Source: Selenomonadales bacterium (GTDB taxonomy: Bacteria; Bacillota; Negativicutes; Sporomusales; UBA7701). Taken from it: a DNA stretch of 64,000 nucleotides. Position numbers and translations under genes: made by a program. The notes beneath the pieces are model-generated. The model was not told the origin of the DNA. It did not search any database and was given only the letters and a program-made list of their open reading frames with translations. The stretch is from the NCBI GenBank assembly GCA_018434945.1, contig JAHDOI010000025.1, positions 33,995 through 97,994 of the forward strand, written 5' to 3'. This document shows, piece after piece, positions 1 through 8,780 of this stretch (its first letter is position 1; every line of letters begins with the position of its first letter).

Positions 1-482
1 AGCGCCGCCAGGGTCGCCACGCCTATCAGCAGGACGGTCGCCGTGCGTATCCCCGCCATGATTACGGGCAGGGCCATGGGGAGTTCGACCATGAACAGCA
101 CCTGCCGCGACGTCATGCCCATGCCTATCCCCGCTTCGACGACCGCCGGGGTGACGCCCACGATGCCGGTATAGGTGTTGCGCAGGATCGGCAGTAAGCC
201 GTATATGGTCAAGGCGACTATGGCGGGAACTTTGCCGATGCCCATGAGCGGTATCATGAAGCCGAGCAGCGCCAGGCTGGGTATTGTCTGAAATACCGCC
301 GTCACGCCGATGACCGGTTCGGACCACCGCCGGTAACGGGTCAGGAGGATTCCCAGCGGCACGGCGATTAAATTTGCGAAAATGAGCGAAATGATCGTCA
401 GTTCGATGTGCTGTATTGTCGCCAGTAATATATCCTCCCAGCGATTTTGCATGATTGCCAGCAGCTCTGCGATAATATCCAC
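1..482 (-). CDS. opuCB: OpuC-type ABC transporter permease (partial)
   Basis: Membrane permease of an osmoprotectant (glycine betaine/carnitine/choline) ABC transporter. Its C-terminus lies beyond the left edge. The visible ~160 residues carry hydrophobic segments and the binding-protein-dependent permease signature that contacts the ATPase (an EAGIGMGM segment followed by Q-V-L-F near residues 125-140). It follows the ATPase gene by about 20 bp, so the two form one operon. The start is uncertain: GTG at 482 sits almost on the Shine-Dalgarno sequence, and ATG at 452 has none. The family is known for turgor-regulated solute uptake; substrate choice cannot be read from this fragment. Confidence 0.85.
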   Translation of the reverse strand, partial: MDIIAELLAIMQNRWEDILLATIQHIELTIISLIFANLIAVPLGILLTRYRRWSEPVIGVTAVFQTIPSLALLGFMIPLMGIGKVPAIVALTIYGLLPILRNTYTGIVGVTPAVVEAGIGMGMTSRQVLFMVELPMALPVIMAGIRTATVLLIGVATLAA

Positions 483-501
483 CTCCTCTTTGACCTGTTA
501 T

Positions 502-1623
<1,122 letters not shown>

Positions 1624-1676
1624 CCCATCCCCCCTGATTAATATTATTTACTATTGCTAACGCATAATTCATTTAA

Positions 1677-1739
1677 AACCAGCAACCGACAACCTCATTA
1701 TAAGTTTTAAGTTGTTGGTTGTCAAACCATTCGCTGGTT
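1677..1739 (-). promoter_or_regulatory. Sigma-A promoter of the opuC operon inside a dyad
   Basis: On the minus strand TTGACA (1725-1720) and TATAAT (1702-1697) are separated by exactly 17 bp, a consensus housekeeping promoter. It is embraced by two nested inverted repeats: AACCAGC (1677-1683) with GCTGGTT (1733-1739), and ACAACC (1689-1694) with GGTTGT (1717-1722). The dyad overlaps both promoter elements, as expected for repressor binding. The GntR/TrkA_C protein encoded just upstream is the obvious candidate; that link is inference. Confidence 0.75.
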
Positions 1740-1803
1740 TTTTATTACTACAGTATGCCTGATCAAGAAGACTTATTCCGCGTAATGCCTTTTCGCCTGT
1801 CGC

Positions 1804-1829
1804 AAAAAAACAACCGCCCAGGGCGGTTG
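1804..1829 (-). terminator. Intrinsic terminator of the GntR gene
   Basis: Read on the minus strand, CAACCGCCC and GGGCGGTTG form a stem followed by seven T residues. It lies 9 bp past the stop codon of the regulator and separates it from the opuC promoter. Confidence 0.9.
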
Positions 1830-1837
1830 CCATAGAT

Positions 1838-2461
1838 TCATCCCGTAGATATTATTCTTTCCACCCGTTTCAGTATGCCCGTGTCGCCGATACCCAGTAT
1901 TATATCCATCGGCATGAAGCAGGCATAAGGTCCCGGCGATATGATCAGTCTTCCTTCACGCTTGATACCGACGATGGTCGCACCTGTTTTCTGCCAGAAT
2001 TGCACTTCGGAGATCATTTTCCCGATCAGCGGCGATTCGAGCGGGATTTCGAATTCCATGATATTGACGGGATTCGTATGCCTCAGACGCTCACTGAGAT
2101 CAAACATGTGCTCTATTCTTTCCGATATCTTCTGGTTCAGCCGTTCGCGCTCGTCGATCAGTTCGTATATCTCGGCTTTGAGATCGCGCAAGTCCTTGCC
2201 GAGGTTATATTTGTCGATATACTCCAGCGCGTTCTGGCGGGACTGGATGATCACCCCGCTGCCGGCGATGACATCGACAATTCCCATGTCCTCGAGAAGC
2301 CGGAGAGATCTTCGTATCGTCTCGGGGGAGACGTTGTATTGCCCGGCTAGTATAGACCGCCCCGCTATCTTCGTTCCTTCCCGCAGTTCGCCTTTGGCGA
2401 TGCAAGTGGCTAAGTCCAGCGCGATCTGGGAGTAAACCGGACCTTCTACACTGTTCTTCAT
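1838..2461 (-). CDS. GntR-family regulator with TrkA_C domain (OpcR-like)
   Basis: Predicted DNA-binding repressor of 207 aa. Residues ~8-75 are a GntR winged helix (SPETIRRSLRLLEDMGI region), ~85-125 are helical and probably a coiled coil, and ~130-205 resemble a TrkA_C/RCK_C ligand-binding domain (PLIGKMISEVQFWQKTGATI region). Such GntR-RCK_C proteins usually sit next to opuC-like transporters and control them by osmotic or nucleotide cues. Here the gene is immediately upstream of opuCA in the same direction. A TATAAT precedes it in the 2480-2500 region. The effector is unknown from sequence; c-di-AMP binding by RCK_C domains is known in other proteins and would be speculation here. Confidence 0.85.
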   Translation of the reverse strand: MKNSVEGPVYSQIALDLATCIAKGELREGTKIAGRSILAGQYNVSPETIRRSLRLLEDMGIVDVIAGSGVIIQSRQNALEYIDKYNLGKDLRDLKAEIYELIDERERLNQKISERIEHMFDLSERLRHTNPVNIMEFEIPLESPLIGKMISEVQFWQKTGATIVGIKREGRLIISPGPYACFMPMDIILGIGDTGILKRVERIISTG

Positions 2462-2535
2462 GCGTTTTCACACCTCAAAAACAATTATAAGGTGTTTTTC
2501 TAAAATAAGCCAGCACATGTCATCCGCTACGGGGC

Positions 2536-2631
2536 TTAAAGCGTATGTACGTTTCCTAACCGCCGGGCGATTTTCAACAGGTTTCCCTCTTTAAGACGCA
2601 CGGCGTTTTCGGGACAATGCTCCTGGCGGCA
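2536..2631 (-). pseudogene. 3' remnant of a second DUF362/ferredoxin gene
   Basis: An open stretch of about 31 codons ending in TAA (2538-2536) reads C-R-Q-E-H-C-P-E-N-A-V and then a Leu/Arg-rich tail, matching the last residues of the intact DUF362 protein at 3044-4162 (C-C-Q-E-H-C-P-E-N-A-V). About 27 bp of DNA (2601-2627) is nearly identical to 3094-3120. Upstream codons no longer match, no start is present, and the RiPP precursor gene begins where the rest of the copy should be. I read this as the broken tail of a duplicated gene. Confidence 0.7.
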
Positions 2632-2663
2632 GTTAAGTAACACGCCGTGATGTTGGGCGACTA

Positions 2664-2999
2664 CTACTGAAAAATAATAATATCACTATTATTGCGATCG
2701 TTGGATTGGTTGATGAAGCCCCCCGTTACCGCGCTGAGCGCTTCATGGGAAAGTTCACTCGCTTGGGCTGCAGGCAGCACAAGATACAGGGCATTCGCCG
2801 GTTGCTCGATGACCTTGACCTCCATAGTCGCGGGAAGTTTAGCCCCTTCCTTTAATTTGCCCATTTCCCTTTCAACAACTGCCTTGGGATTGGCCAGCAA
2901 TTCTTGGTGGAAACTCCTGTCTTTCATGGCCTTTACTATCAGCATGCTCTGGAACTCCCGCCATGTGGGCAGTTTTTTAGTGTTTTCTTTTTCATTCAT
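2664..2999 (-). CDS. NHLP-leader RiPP precursor peptide
   Basis: A 111-residue protein with the nitrile-hydratase-like leader (NHLP) layout. An N-terminal helical segment (W-R-E-F ... F-H-Q-E-L-L-A-N-P) is followed by a strand-rich part ending A-L-Y-L-V-L-P (70-76), then S-E-L-S-H-E-A-L-S-A-V-T-G-G with the Gly-Gly cleavage motif at 93-94. The putative core is only 17 residues, rich in Asn, Asp and Ile, with two Ser and no Cys or Thr. A good ribosome binding site (AAGGAGG) precedes the ATG. It is the last gene behind OYE, hydrolase and DUF362 genes, 44 bp after the DUF362 stop. No YcaO, LanM, radical SAM maturase or peptidase-transporter is in the window, so the modification is unknown. Confidence 0.8.
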   Translation of the reverse strand: MNEKENTKKLPTWREFQSMLIVKAMKDRSFHQELLANPKAVVEREMGKLKEGAKLPATMEVKVIEQPANALYLVLPAAQASELSHEALSAVTGGFINQSNDRNNSDIIIFQ

Positions 3000-3043
3000 T
3001 TTTCACTTTCCTCCTTTTTCTCCCGTTAAAGCCGGTTCAAAGG

Positions 3044-4162
3044 TCATAGCAACCGCCGCGCTAGTCTAAGCGCCCCCCCTTCCCGCAAATGCACGGCGTT
3101 TTCGGGACAATGCTCCTGGCAGCAGTAGCAGCGAATGCATTTGGCGTAATCGATGCGGACTTTGCCGCCCTCTACGATCATGGCTCCCGGCGGGCAGTGG
3201 GCGGCGCAGAGGCCGCAGCCGATGCAGGTGTCGTCGATCTCCGGCCGGGCGGTGAGCTGGCTGCGGCCGAGCTCGGCGGCCCAGCCGGGGATGCGGTCGG
3301 CGAGTGTCAGCATGCTGCGGGGCGGGACGAATTTGCGTCTGACGCTGCTGGCGCTGCCGACGAGCTCGATGCCGGCGAGGGGCGGCGTGAGGCTCCGTTC
3401 GAGGGCGAGAGCGGTGAGCGGCAGGCGCGCCGGGTCGAAGCCCATGATTTCGGCCATGACGACATCCACCGCGAAACAATCCGTCCCGGCCAGAATAACC
3501 CCGGCGCTGACCGGGTTCCCGTTGCGCGGGCCGTTGCCTTCCATGCCAACGATGCCGTCGACAATCGACAGGGCTGGTTTTATCAGGCTCGCCAGGTCGA
3601 TGAGCATGGCGGCGAATTCGGGGCGGGCCTGCATGCGCAGATGAAACTGGGCTTTGCGTATGCCGACGATGAAGCCGAACAGGTTTTTGGCGGCGCCAGT
3701 GATACCCATGAAGGTATGTGTCTTCATCTTGGCGAGGGAAATGATTTTGTCCGCTGTGGCGTACGGCCGGGCGAGGGCGAACTTCTGGACGGTCGTGCCT
3801 GCGGGGTACGGTATGTCGACGGTGGTGTCGAACGGGACGAGCGGGACATCGAGTTCGCGGCAGGCGGCGGCCAGGCCGCATTTTTCGGCTGCTTTGAGGG
3901 TGCCGGTGGTGCCGGGCGAGTCGCCGACAAAGGGTTCGGCGCCGCCGGCTTTGACGGCCAGGAGGACGGCCCGCAGCACCTCGGGATGGGTGGTGACCGC
4001 TTTTTCGGGGGGCAGGCCTTCGAGCATGTTGGGTTTGACGAGGACTTTGTCGCCGGGGGCGACGAATTTTTCCACGCCGCCGAGGAGGCCGAGCGCTTCG
4101 TCAAGGCCTTGTTCCACTACGGCGCGGTCATAGCTAGGGGCGTTGACAGCGGCGACTTTCAT
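3044..4162 (-). CDS. DUF362 domain protein with C-terminal 2x[4Fe-4S] ferredoxin
   Basis: Uncharacterised cytoplasmic iron-sulfur protein of 372 aa. Residues ~1-300 are the DUF362 domain (KVLVKPNMLE near 46, then S-P-G-T-T-G, and K-M-K-T-H-T near 150). The C-terminus has two ferredoxin motifs, C-I-G-C-G-L-C-A-A-H-C-P and C-I-R-C-Y-C-C-Q-E-H-C-P. The ATG at 4162 was chosen because the longer reading frame upstream lies inside the hydrolase gene. It follows that gene by 19 bp, so co-transcription is likely. DUF362 proteins accompany various anaerobic redox pathways, but no common reaction is established. A broken partial copy lies at 2536-2631. Confidence 0.88.
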   Translation of the reverse strand: MKVAAVNAPSYDRAVVEQGLDEALGLLGGVEKFVAPGDKVLVKPNMLEGLPPEKAVTTHPEVLRAVLLAVKAGGAEPFVGDSPGTTGTLKAAEKCGLAAACRELDVPLVPFDTTVDIPYPAGTTVQKFALARPYATADKIISLAKMKTHTFMGITGAAKNLFGFIVGIRKAQFHLRMQARPEFAAMLIDLASLIKPALSIVDGIVGMEGNGPRNGNPVSAGVILAGTDCFAVDVVMAEIMGFDPARLPLTALALERSLTPPLAGIELVGSASSVRRKFVPPRSMLTLADRIPGWAAELGRSQLTARPEIDDTCIGCGLCAAHCPPGAMIVEGGKVRIDYAKCIRCYCCQEHCPENAVHLREGGALRLARRLL

Positions 4163-4181
4163 GGCGACCACTCCCAAGGGT

Positions 4182-4754
4182 TTATCGGACAAGGGCAAGA
4201 ATTTCGCCGGTTGTGGCGACACGGCAGTATTCGTCCGCGAGGTTGGCGAGCGACATTGCGTGTACTTCGGCGGCGGTGCGGAGATAGCCGTCGTAGTCGG
4301 GCCGGGCGAAGGTGAAGGCGGCGTCGTGGGCGAGTAAGGTGTCGAAGCCGAGGTTGCCGGCCATGCGGACGGTGGCTTCGACGGAGTTGTTGGTGATGAC
4401 GCCGCAGACAACGAGACATTGTATGCCGGCGGCCCGCAGGGTCTCCGCCAGGCCGGTGCCGACGAAGGCGCTGTTGACGTGTTTGACGACGACGCTTTCG
4501 CCGGGGAGGGGCGCGGCGCAGGGCTTGAAGTCACAGCCCGGCTGGCCGGGGCGGTAGGTGGAACCTGGCTCGAGTGATTCGTGCCTGACGTGGAAGACCG
4601 CGCGCCCGGAGCGGCGCCAGGCGGCTAGCAGGGCGGCGATGTTATCCTCGGCGCCGGGGTTGTTGCGCGGGCCGTGTTTGGCCCACGCGGGGTCGTCGAT
4701 GGCTTTCTGGACGTCGATGATTAGCAGGGCGGCACTTTCCGGCAGGCGGTTCAC
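4182..4754 (-). CDS. Isochorismatase-fold hydrolase
   Basis: 190-residue isochorismatase-like protein. Asp14 (LIIDVQ) and the Lys in VVKHVNSAF fit the usual catalytic positions. At the nucleophile position, where amidases of this fold have T-N-x-C-V, this protein reads T-N-N-S-V, so Ser replaces Cys. It may therefore be a non-amidase member or act differently. The GTG start at 4754 overlaps the stop of the upstream old yellow enzyme gene by 4 bp (GTGA), indicating translational coupling. Substrate is unknown; the adjoining flavin oxidoreductase and ferredoxin-like genes suggest a small redox pathway. Confidence 0.85.
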   Translation of the reverse strand: MNRLPESAALLIIDVQKAIDDPAWAKHGPRNNPGAEDNIAALLAAWRRSGRAVFHVRHESLEPGSTYRPGQPGCDFKPCAAPLPGESVVVKHVNSAFVGTGLAETLRAAGIQCLVVCGVITNNSVEATVRMAGNLGFDTLLAHDAAFTFARPDYDGYLRTAAEVHAMSLANLADEYCRVATTGEILALVR

Positions 4755-5767
4755 AGGAATTTCCCCCGCAGGTAGGGTTCGGGCCAGTCGGTTTCCTGGC
4801 CGAGGACGAAGGCGGCCCTGAGCGGCCAGTAGGGACTGCGCATCAGCTCGCGGCCGAGGAAGACGAGGTCGACGCCGGTTTTGACGATCTGCTGGGCCTG
4901 GATGGGGTCGGTGATGAGGCCGCCGCCGATGACGGGCAGGCCGGTTTTTTCTTTGATGGTGAGGGCGAAGGGTATCTGATAGCCGGGGAAGGCCCGCGGC
5001 ACGGCGGGGGTGACGGCGCCGGAGCTGACGTTGACGATGTCGATGCCTTCCCCTTTGACGAGGTTGAGCATGGCGGCCACCGATTCGGGGGTATTGCCGC
5101 CTTCTTCCCAGTCGGAGGCCGAGACTCTGACGATGATCGGCATGGCGGCCGGAAGGACGGCGCGCACGGAGGCGACGATCTCGCCGAGCAGGCGGGCCCG
5201 CCCCGCCGGGGAGCCGCCGTAGCTGTCGTCGCGCTTGTTGCTGAGCGGCGAGAGGAACTGGCTGATGAGGTAGCCGTGGGCGCCATGGATTTCGACGGCG
5301 TCGTAGCCGGCGGCGGCGGCGCGGCGGGCGGCGGCGGCGAAGCGCTCGACGATGGCGGCGATTTCGGCGGCGGTGAGGGCGCGGGGGGTGCGGTGCTTGT
5401 CGCTGAAGGGGATTGCCGACGGTCCGACCGGCTCCAGGTATTCGACTTCGCTTTTGCGGCCGGCATGGTTGAGCTGGACGGCGATTTTCGCGCCGTGCTG
5501 ATGGACGGCGGCGACGATGCGCGCCAGGCCGTCCCGCTGGCCGTCGTTCCAGAGGCCGAGATCGCGAGCGGTGATGCGGCCGCCGTCCTCGACGCCGGTG
5601 GCTTCCTGGATGATGAGACCGACGCCGCCGACGGCGCGGGTGGCGTAATGGATGTAATGCCAGTCGGTGGCGAGGCCGACGCGGCCGGCGACATAGTTGC
5701 ACATCGGCGGCATGACGATGCGGTTTTTCAGGGTCAGTCCCTTGGCGGTGAACGGGGTGAACAGCAT
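4751..5767 (-). CDS. NADH:flavin oxidoreductase, old yellow enzyme family (YqjM-like)
   Basis: FMN-dependent ene-reductase-type TIM barrel of 338 aa. Recognisable are the N-terminal LFTPFTAKGLTLKNRIVMPP, the substrate-binding H-G-A-H-G-Y-L-I-S-Q-F-L-S-P pattern followed by N-K-R-D-D-S-Y-G-G, and the FMN phosphate-binding segment near V-I-G-G-G. The ATG at 5767 has a GAGGGAGG site 8 bp upstream; a longer frame to 5803 lacks one. It is the first gene of the OYE-hydrolase-DUF362-NHLP unit. Family members reduce activated C=C bonds with NAD(P)H; the physiological substrate cannot be read. Confidence 0.9.
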   Translation of the reverse strand: MLFTPFTAKGLTLKNRIVMPPMCNYVAGRVGLATDWHYIHYATRAVGGVGLIIQEATGVEDGGRITARDLGLWNDGQRDGLARIVAAVHQHGAKIAVQLNHAGRKSEVEYLEPVGPSAIPFSDKHRTPRALTAAEIAAIVERFAAAARRAAAAGYDAVEIHGAHGYLISQFLSPLSNKRDDSYGGSPAGRARLLGEIVASVRAVLPAAMPIIVRVSASDWEEGGNTPESVAAMLNLVKGEGIDIVNVSSGAVTPAVPRAFPGYQIPFALTIKEKTGLPVIGGGLITDPIQAQQIVKTGVDLVFLGRELMRSPYWPLRAAFVLGQETDWPEPYLRGKFL

Positions 5768-5928
5768 TGCGGATGCCTCCCTCGGGTATGGTATCTGTTT
5801 CAATATTTCCGGACGGAGGGTTTTTATTCCTGTTTCCGGCTGACACCTCGCGGGAAAACTTCTATAATGGATTTGCCGAAGTGGATTTGCCGAGGCGGCG
5901 ATATCGCCTGGCGCAGAAGGAGCATCCC

Positions 5929-6405
5929 ATGAGGACGAACAAGACCAGCGCCGGCCTGATGATGTTCCGGCGGAAATGCGGTGTTTTGGAGGTCTTCCTG
6001 GCCCACCCCGGCGGGCCGTACCTGAAAACCAAGGATCTGGGCTATTGGGGCATCCCCAAGGGGGAGATCGAGGCCGGCGAGGACCTGCTGGCGGCCGCGG
6101 TCCGCGAGTTCGCCGAGGAGACGGGCATGACGGCGACGGGAGACTTCCTGCCGCTGGGGTCGGTGGTGCAGGCGAGCGGCAAAGTGGTGCACGCGTGGGC
6201 GTTCGAGGGCGACTGGGAGGAGGGCCGGACGCCGGCGAGCAATCTTTTTCCGCTGGAGTGGCCGCCCAAGTCGGGGCTGGAGCAGTGGTTTCCGGAGATC
6301 GACCGGGCGGCTTTTTTCCCCGTGCCGGCGGCGATGCGAAAGATAAACAGGGCGCAGGGGGAATTTATCGTGAGGCTGCAGGAACTGCTTGGTGACGGCC
6401 GTTGA
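5929..6405 (+). CDS. Nudix hydrolase
   Basis: 158-residue Nudix protein. The box G-x5-E-x7-R-E-x-x-E-E-x-G is complete (starting GEIEAGE, ending REFAEETGM, residues ~41-63). The region around DLGYWGIPKGEIE and the C-terminal Q-G-E-F-I-V-R-L-Q-E-L resemble bacterial diadenosine-polyphosphate/NTP pyrophosphohydrolases of the MutT group. The ATG at 5929 has an AGAAGGAG site 6 bp upstream. It is divergent from the OYE operon. The substrate is not predictable; house-cleaning of nucleotide derivatives is the family role. Confidence 0.9.
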   Translation: MRTNKTSAGLMMFRRKCGVLEVFLAHPGGPYLKTKDLGYWGIPKGEIEAGEDLLAAAVREFAEETGMTATGDFLPLGSVVQASGKVVHAWAFEGDWEEGRTPASNLFPLEWPPKSGLEQWFPEIDRAAFFPVPAAMRKINRAQGEFIVRLQELLGDGR

Positions 6406-6430
6406 TAAGGCCTTAACTTTGGATATATTT

Positions 6431-6467
6431 CACCCCTTTCCGGGCTACACTATCGGGGAAAGGGGTG
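6431..6467 (+). terminator. Hairpin after the Nudix gene
   Basis: CACCCCTTTCC (6431-6441) pairs with GGAAAGGGGTG (6457-6467), followed by ATTGTTTTG. It may end the Nudix transcript. The right arm doubles as the GGGGTGA ribosome binding site of the next small gene, so the stem could also mask its translation. Confidence 0.5.
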
Positions 6468-6473
6468 ATTGTT

Positions 6474-6599
6474 TTGCTTTCCCAGCGTGAGCAGTCTGTC
6501 AGCGGCGGCGAGAGCGCTTCCTGCGCGGTCGATAAGGACGTGCTGAGCGGCGAGGCCTGCGTGAAGTGCGGGTTCAAGTGTATCGAAGGGTGCTCTTAG
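6474..6599 (+). CDS. Small Cys-rich protein (41 aa)
   Basis: A TTG-initiated frame of 41 residues preceded by AAAGGGGTGA. The C-terminal part has four Cys: one in A-C-V-K-C spacing with a second, then C-I-E-G-C near the end, plus another Cys near residue 17. This could bind a metal or iron-sulfur centre. No family is recognised. It is followed 24 bp later by another small gene with a strong ribosome binding site. Coding status rests on the start context and the conserved-looking Cys spacing only. Confidence 0.5.
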   Translation: MLSQREQSVSGGESASCAVDKDVLSGEACVKCGFKCIEGCS

Positions 6600-6622
6600 C
6601 AAGGCTGTAAGGAGGGAATTCG

Positions 6623-6742
6623 GTGGCCAAGAATAAGGATAAGAATCCGCAGGGCAGCCCAGTGCAGGGCGATTTCGCAACTTTTTCCGGCTTTGAGGAG
6701 AAGTGCGGCAGCAAGGGCGGCAAGAATAAAGCCGGGAAGTAG
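6623..6742 (+). CDS. Small basic protein (39 aa)
   Basis: A GTG-initiated 39-codon frame behind AAGGAGGG. It is rich in Lys, Gly and Asn at both ends, with a central D-F-A-T-F-S-G-F-E-E-K-C segment. It has no hydrophobic segment and no recognised family. A perfect 11-bp hairpin follows its stop codon directly, which supports a real transcript end. Confidence 0.5.
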   Translation: MAKNKDKNPQGSPVQGDFATFSGFEEKCGSKGGKNKAGK

Positions 6743-6743
6743 C

Positions 6744-6769
6744 CGAAAGGGTGGGGAACCACCCTTTCG
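6744..6769 (+). terminator. Hairpin after the small-gene pair
   Basis: CGAAAGGGTGG and CCACCCTTTCG form a perfect 11-bp stem around a GGAA tetraloop, two bases after the TAG at 6742. The T-tract is poor (CTTGCGGTT), so termination efficiency is uncertain. Confidence 0.55.
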
Positions 6770-6880
6770 CTTGCGGTTGGCGGCAGGGAATTATTTCCCG
6801 GCAGCGAATTAGTTTCAGTAGACATCGGCGGCGTTACGCGCATCGACCGGTATTTATTATTCGATTGGAGGAAACGTCCT

Positions 6881-7717
6881 ATGGCTAAGCAGAAGGTGAC
6901 TATCCCGGCGCTCAAGGAGATGAAGGAGCAGGGCAAGAAAATCCGCATGGTTACGGCCTACGATTATCCCACCGGCATCCTGGTGGACAAGACCGACATC
7001 GAACTGATTCTTGTCGGCGATTCGCTGGGCATGGTGGTGTTGGGCTACGACGGCACCGTGCCGGTGACGATGGAGGAGATGCTCCACCATTGCAAGGCAA
7101 CGGTCCGCGGCGCGAGAAATACTCTGATCGTCGGCGATCTGCCGTTCGGCTCGTACAATACGAGCATCAGCGACGCGGTTTATAACGCCACCCGGATGAT
7201 GAAGGAGGGCGGCGCCGACTGCATTAAGCTGGAGGGCGGCCTGACGGTGGTGGAGACGGTGAGGGCGATCGTCAACGGCGGCGTCCCGGTTATGGCCCAT
7301 ATCGGCCTTACACCGCAGACGGCTTCGGCTCTCGGCGGTTTCAAGGTGCAGGGCAAGGACACGGCGGCGGCCGAGCGGATGATAGACGAGGCGCTGAAGC
7401 TGGAAGAGGCCGGCGCTTTCGCGATCGTGCTCGAGGCCATCCCCGCACCGCTTGCGGAGATTATCACCAAGAAGCTGACTATCCCGACGATCGGCATCGG
7501 CGCCGGCGTCCACTGCGACGGCCAGGTGCTCGTCACCCATGATCTCATCGGCCTGTTCGACCGCTTCGTGCCGAAGTTCGTCAAGCAGTACGCTAACGTC
7601 AGCCAGGATATCGTCGCCGCTTTCAACGCTTACGCCGAGGAAGTGGCCACCGGCAAGTTCCCCGGGCCGGAGCACAGCTTCACGATGAAGGACGAAGTGC
7701 TTAAGCGCCTTTATTAA
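6881..7717 (+). CDS. panB: 3-methyl-2-oxobutanoate hydroxymethyltransferase
   Basis: First step of pantothenate synthesis: transfers a hydroxymethyl group from methylene-tetrahydrofolate to 2-oxoisovalerate, giving ketopantoate. The 278-residue length and segments V-T-A-Y-D-Y-P-T, VGDSLGMVVLGYD (metal-binding), L-P-F-G-S-Y and GIGAG-x-x-C-D-G-Q-V-L-V are diagnostic. A GGAGG site precedes the ATG. It lies 15 bp upstream of panE, giving a two-gene ketopantoate-to-pantoate operon. The substrate is also the valine precursor made by the ilv genes in this window. Confidence 0.97.
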   Translation: MAKQKVTIPALKEMKEQGKKIRMVTAYDYPTGILVDKTDIELILVGDSLGMVVLGYDGTVPVTMEEMLHHCKATVRGARNTLIVGDLPFGSYNTSISDAVYNATRMMKEGGADCIKLEGGLTVVETVRAIVNGGVPVMAHIGLTPQTASALGGFKVQGKDTAAAERMIDEALKLEEAGAFAIVLEAIPAPLAEIITKKLTIPTIGIGAGVHCDGQVLVTHDLIGLFDRFVPKFVKQYANVSQDIVAAFNAYAEEVATGKFPGPEHSFTMKDEVLKRLY

Positions 7718-7732
7718 CCCGGGGGTGAGATT

Positions 7733-8662
7733 GTGAAGATCGCCATTATCGGCGCCGGCGCGATGGGCAGCCTGTTCGGCGGCCGCCTGGCGCTGGCGGG
7801 GGAAGAGGTCTGGTTGCTGGATGTGTGGGAAGAACATGTCCGCACCATCAATGATAAGGGGCTTTCGATCGCTTCGCCGGCCGGGGATACAGTCGCCCGG
7901 CCGAAGGCGACGACAAAACCCGAGGATATCGGCACCGCCGAGCTTGTGATCGTTTTTGTGAAGTCGACCGCCACCGCCAAGGCGGCCGAGACGGCAGCCG
8001 CCCTTCTCGGCCCGGATACGGCGGTGCTGACGCTGCAGAACGGCTACGGCAACGCCGAGACGATCGCCGCGGCGGTAGGCGCCGCCAGGGTGATCGCCGG
8101 GACGACAGCCCAGGGGGCGACACTGCTGGGACCGGGGCGGATAATGCACGCCGGCGGCGGCGAGACCCATATCGGCGAGCTGGGCGGCGGGCTGACCGAG
8201 CGCCTGCAGAAAATTGCCGCCTGCCTGTCGAAGGCGGGTATTGCGACAATCGCCGACGACAACGTGGCTTCGCTCATCTGGGGCAAGCTGATCGTGAATG
8301 TGGGTATCAACGCCCTCACCGGCATCACCGGCCTGAAGAACGGCGAGCTGGCCGACCACGAGGAGACCCGTCAGGTGCTGGCGCTGGCGGTGGAGGAAGC
8401 GGTGAGGGTGGCGGACGCCGCCGGGGTGAAGCTGCCGTACGGCAACCCGGTGGAGAAGGTGCTGGCCGTCGCCGTGGCCACGGCGCAGAACCGTTCGTCG
8501 ATGCTGCAGGATTTGTCGGGCGGACGGATGACGGAGATCGAGGCGATCAACGGCGCGCTTGTCCGCGAGGGCGAGCGCTTCGGGGTGGAAACGCCGGTCA
8601 ACAGGGTGCTGACGCTGCTGATCAAAGCGCTGGAGAAGCTGCCGCGCGAAAACCGCCCGTAG
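7733..8662 (+). CDS. panE: 2-dehydropantoate 2-reductase
   Basis: NADPH-dependent reduction of ketopantoate to pantoate. The 309-residue protein starts (GTG, with GGGGGTGAG) with the Rossmann motif IGAGAMG, has K-S-T-A-T in the usual catalytic-Lys region, N-G-Y-G-N near residue 105, and the C-terminal helical domain with N-V-G-I-N-A-L-T. Coupled to panB. A strong terminator follows at 8688. panC/panD are not adjacent, so pantothenate synthesis continues elsewhere or is incomplete. Confidence 0.95.
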   Translation: MKIAIIGAGAMGSLFGGRLALAGEEVWLLDVWEEHVRTINDKGLSIASPAGDTVARPKATTKPEDIGTAELVIVFVKSTATAKAAETAAALLGPDTAVLTLQNGYGNAETIAAAVGAARVIAGTTAQGATLLGPGRIMHAGGGETHIGELGGGLTERLQKIAACLSKAGIATIADDNVASLIWGKLIVNVGINALTGITGLKNGELADHEETRQVLALAVEEAVRVADAAGVKLPYGNPVEKVLAVAVATAQNRSSMLQDLSGGRMTEIEAINGALVREGERFGVETPVNRVLTLLIKALEKLPRENRP

Positions 8663-8687
8663 TTCATAGAAAGCCCCGAAATTATGC

Positions 8688-8724
8688 AACCCCGCCTCAC
8701 TTCAATAAGTGAGGCGGGGTTTTC
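8688..8724 (+). terminator. Terminator of panBE
   Basis: AACCCCGCCTCACTT (8688-8702) and AAGTGAGGCGGGGTT (8707-8721) form a 15-bp perfect stem with loop CAAT and a short T-tract (TTTTCC). Confidence 0.9.
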
Positions 8725-8780
8725 CGCTCATAATACTTTGCTCCCCGGCTACACAGAATAAACCCGAGGAGGGGAGTAAT

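Noticed and set aside
4158..5846. Long alternative frames overlapping the OYE and hydrolase genes
   Set aside because: Arg/Pro/Ser-rich translations are typical GC-rich shadow frames; the genuine frames have family motifs and ribosome binding sites.
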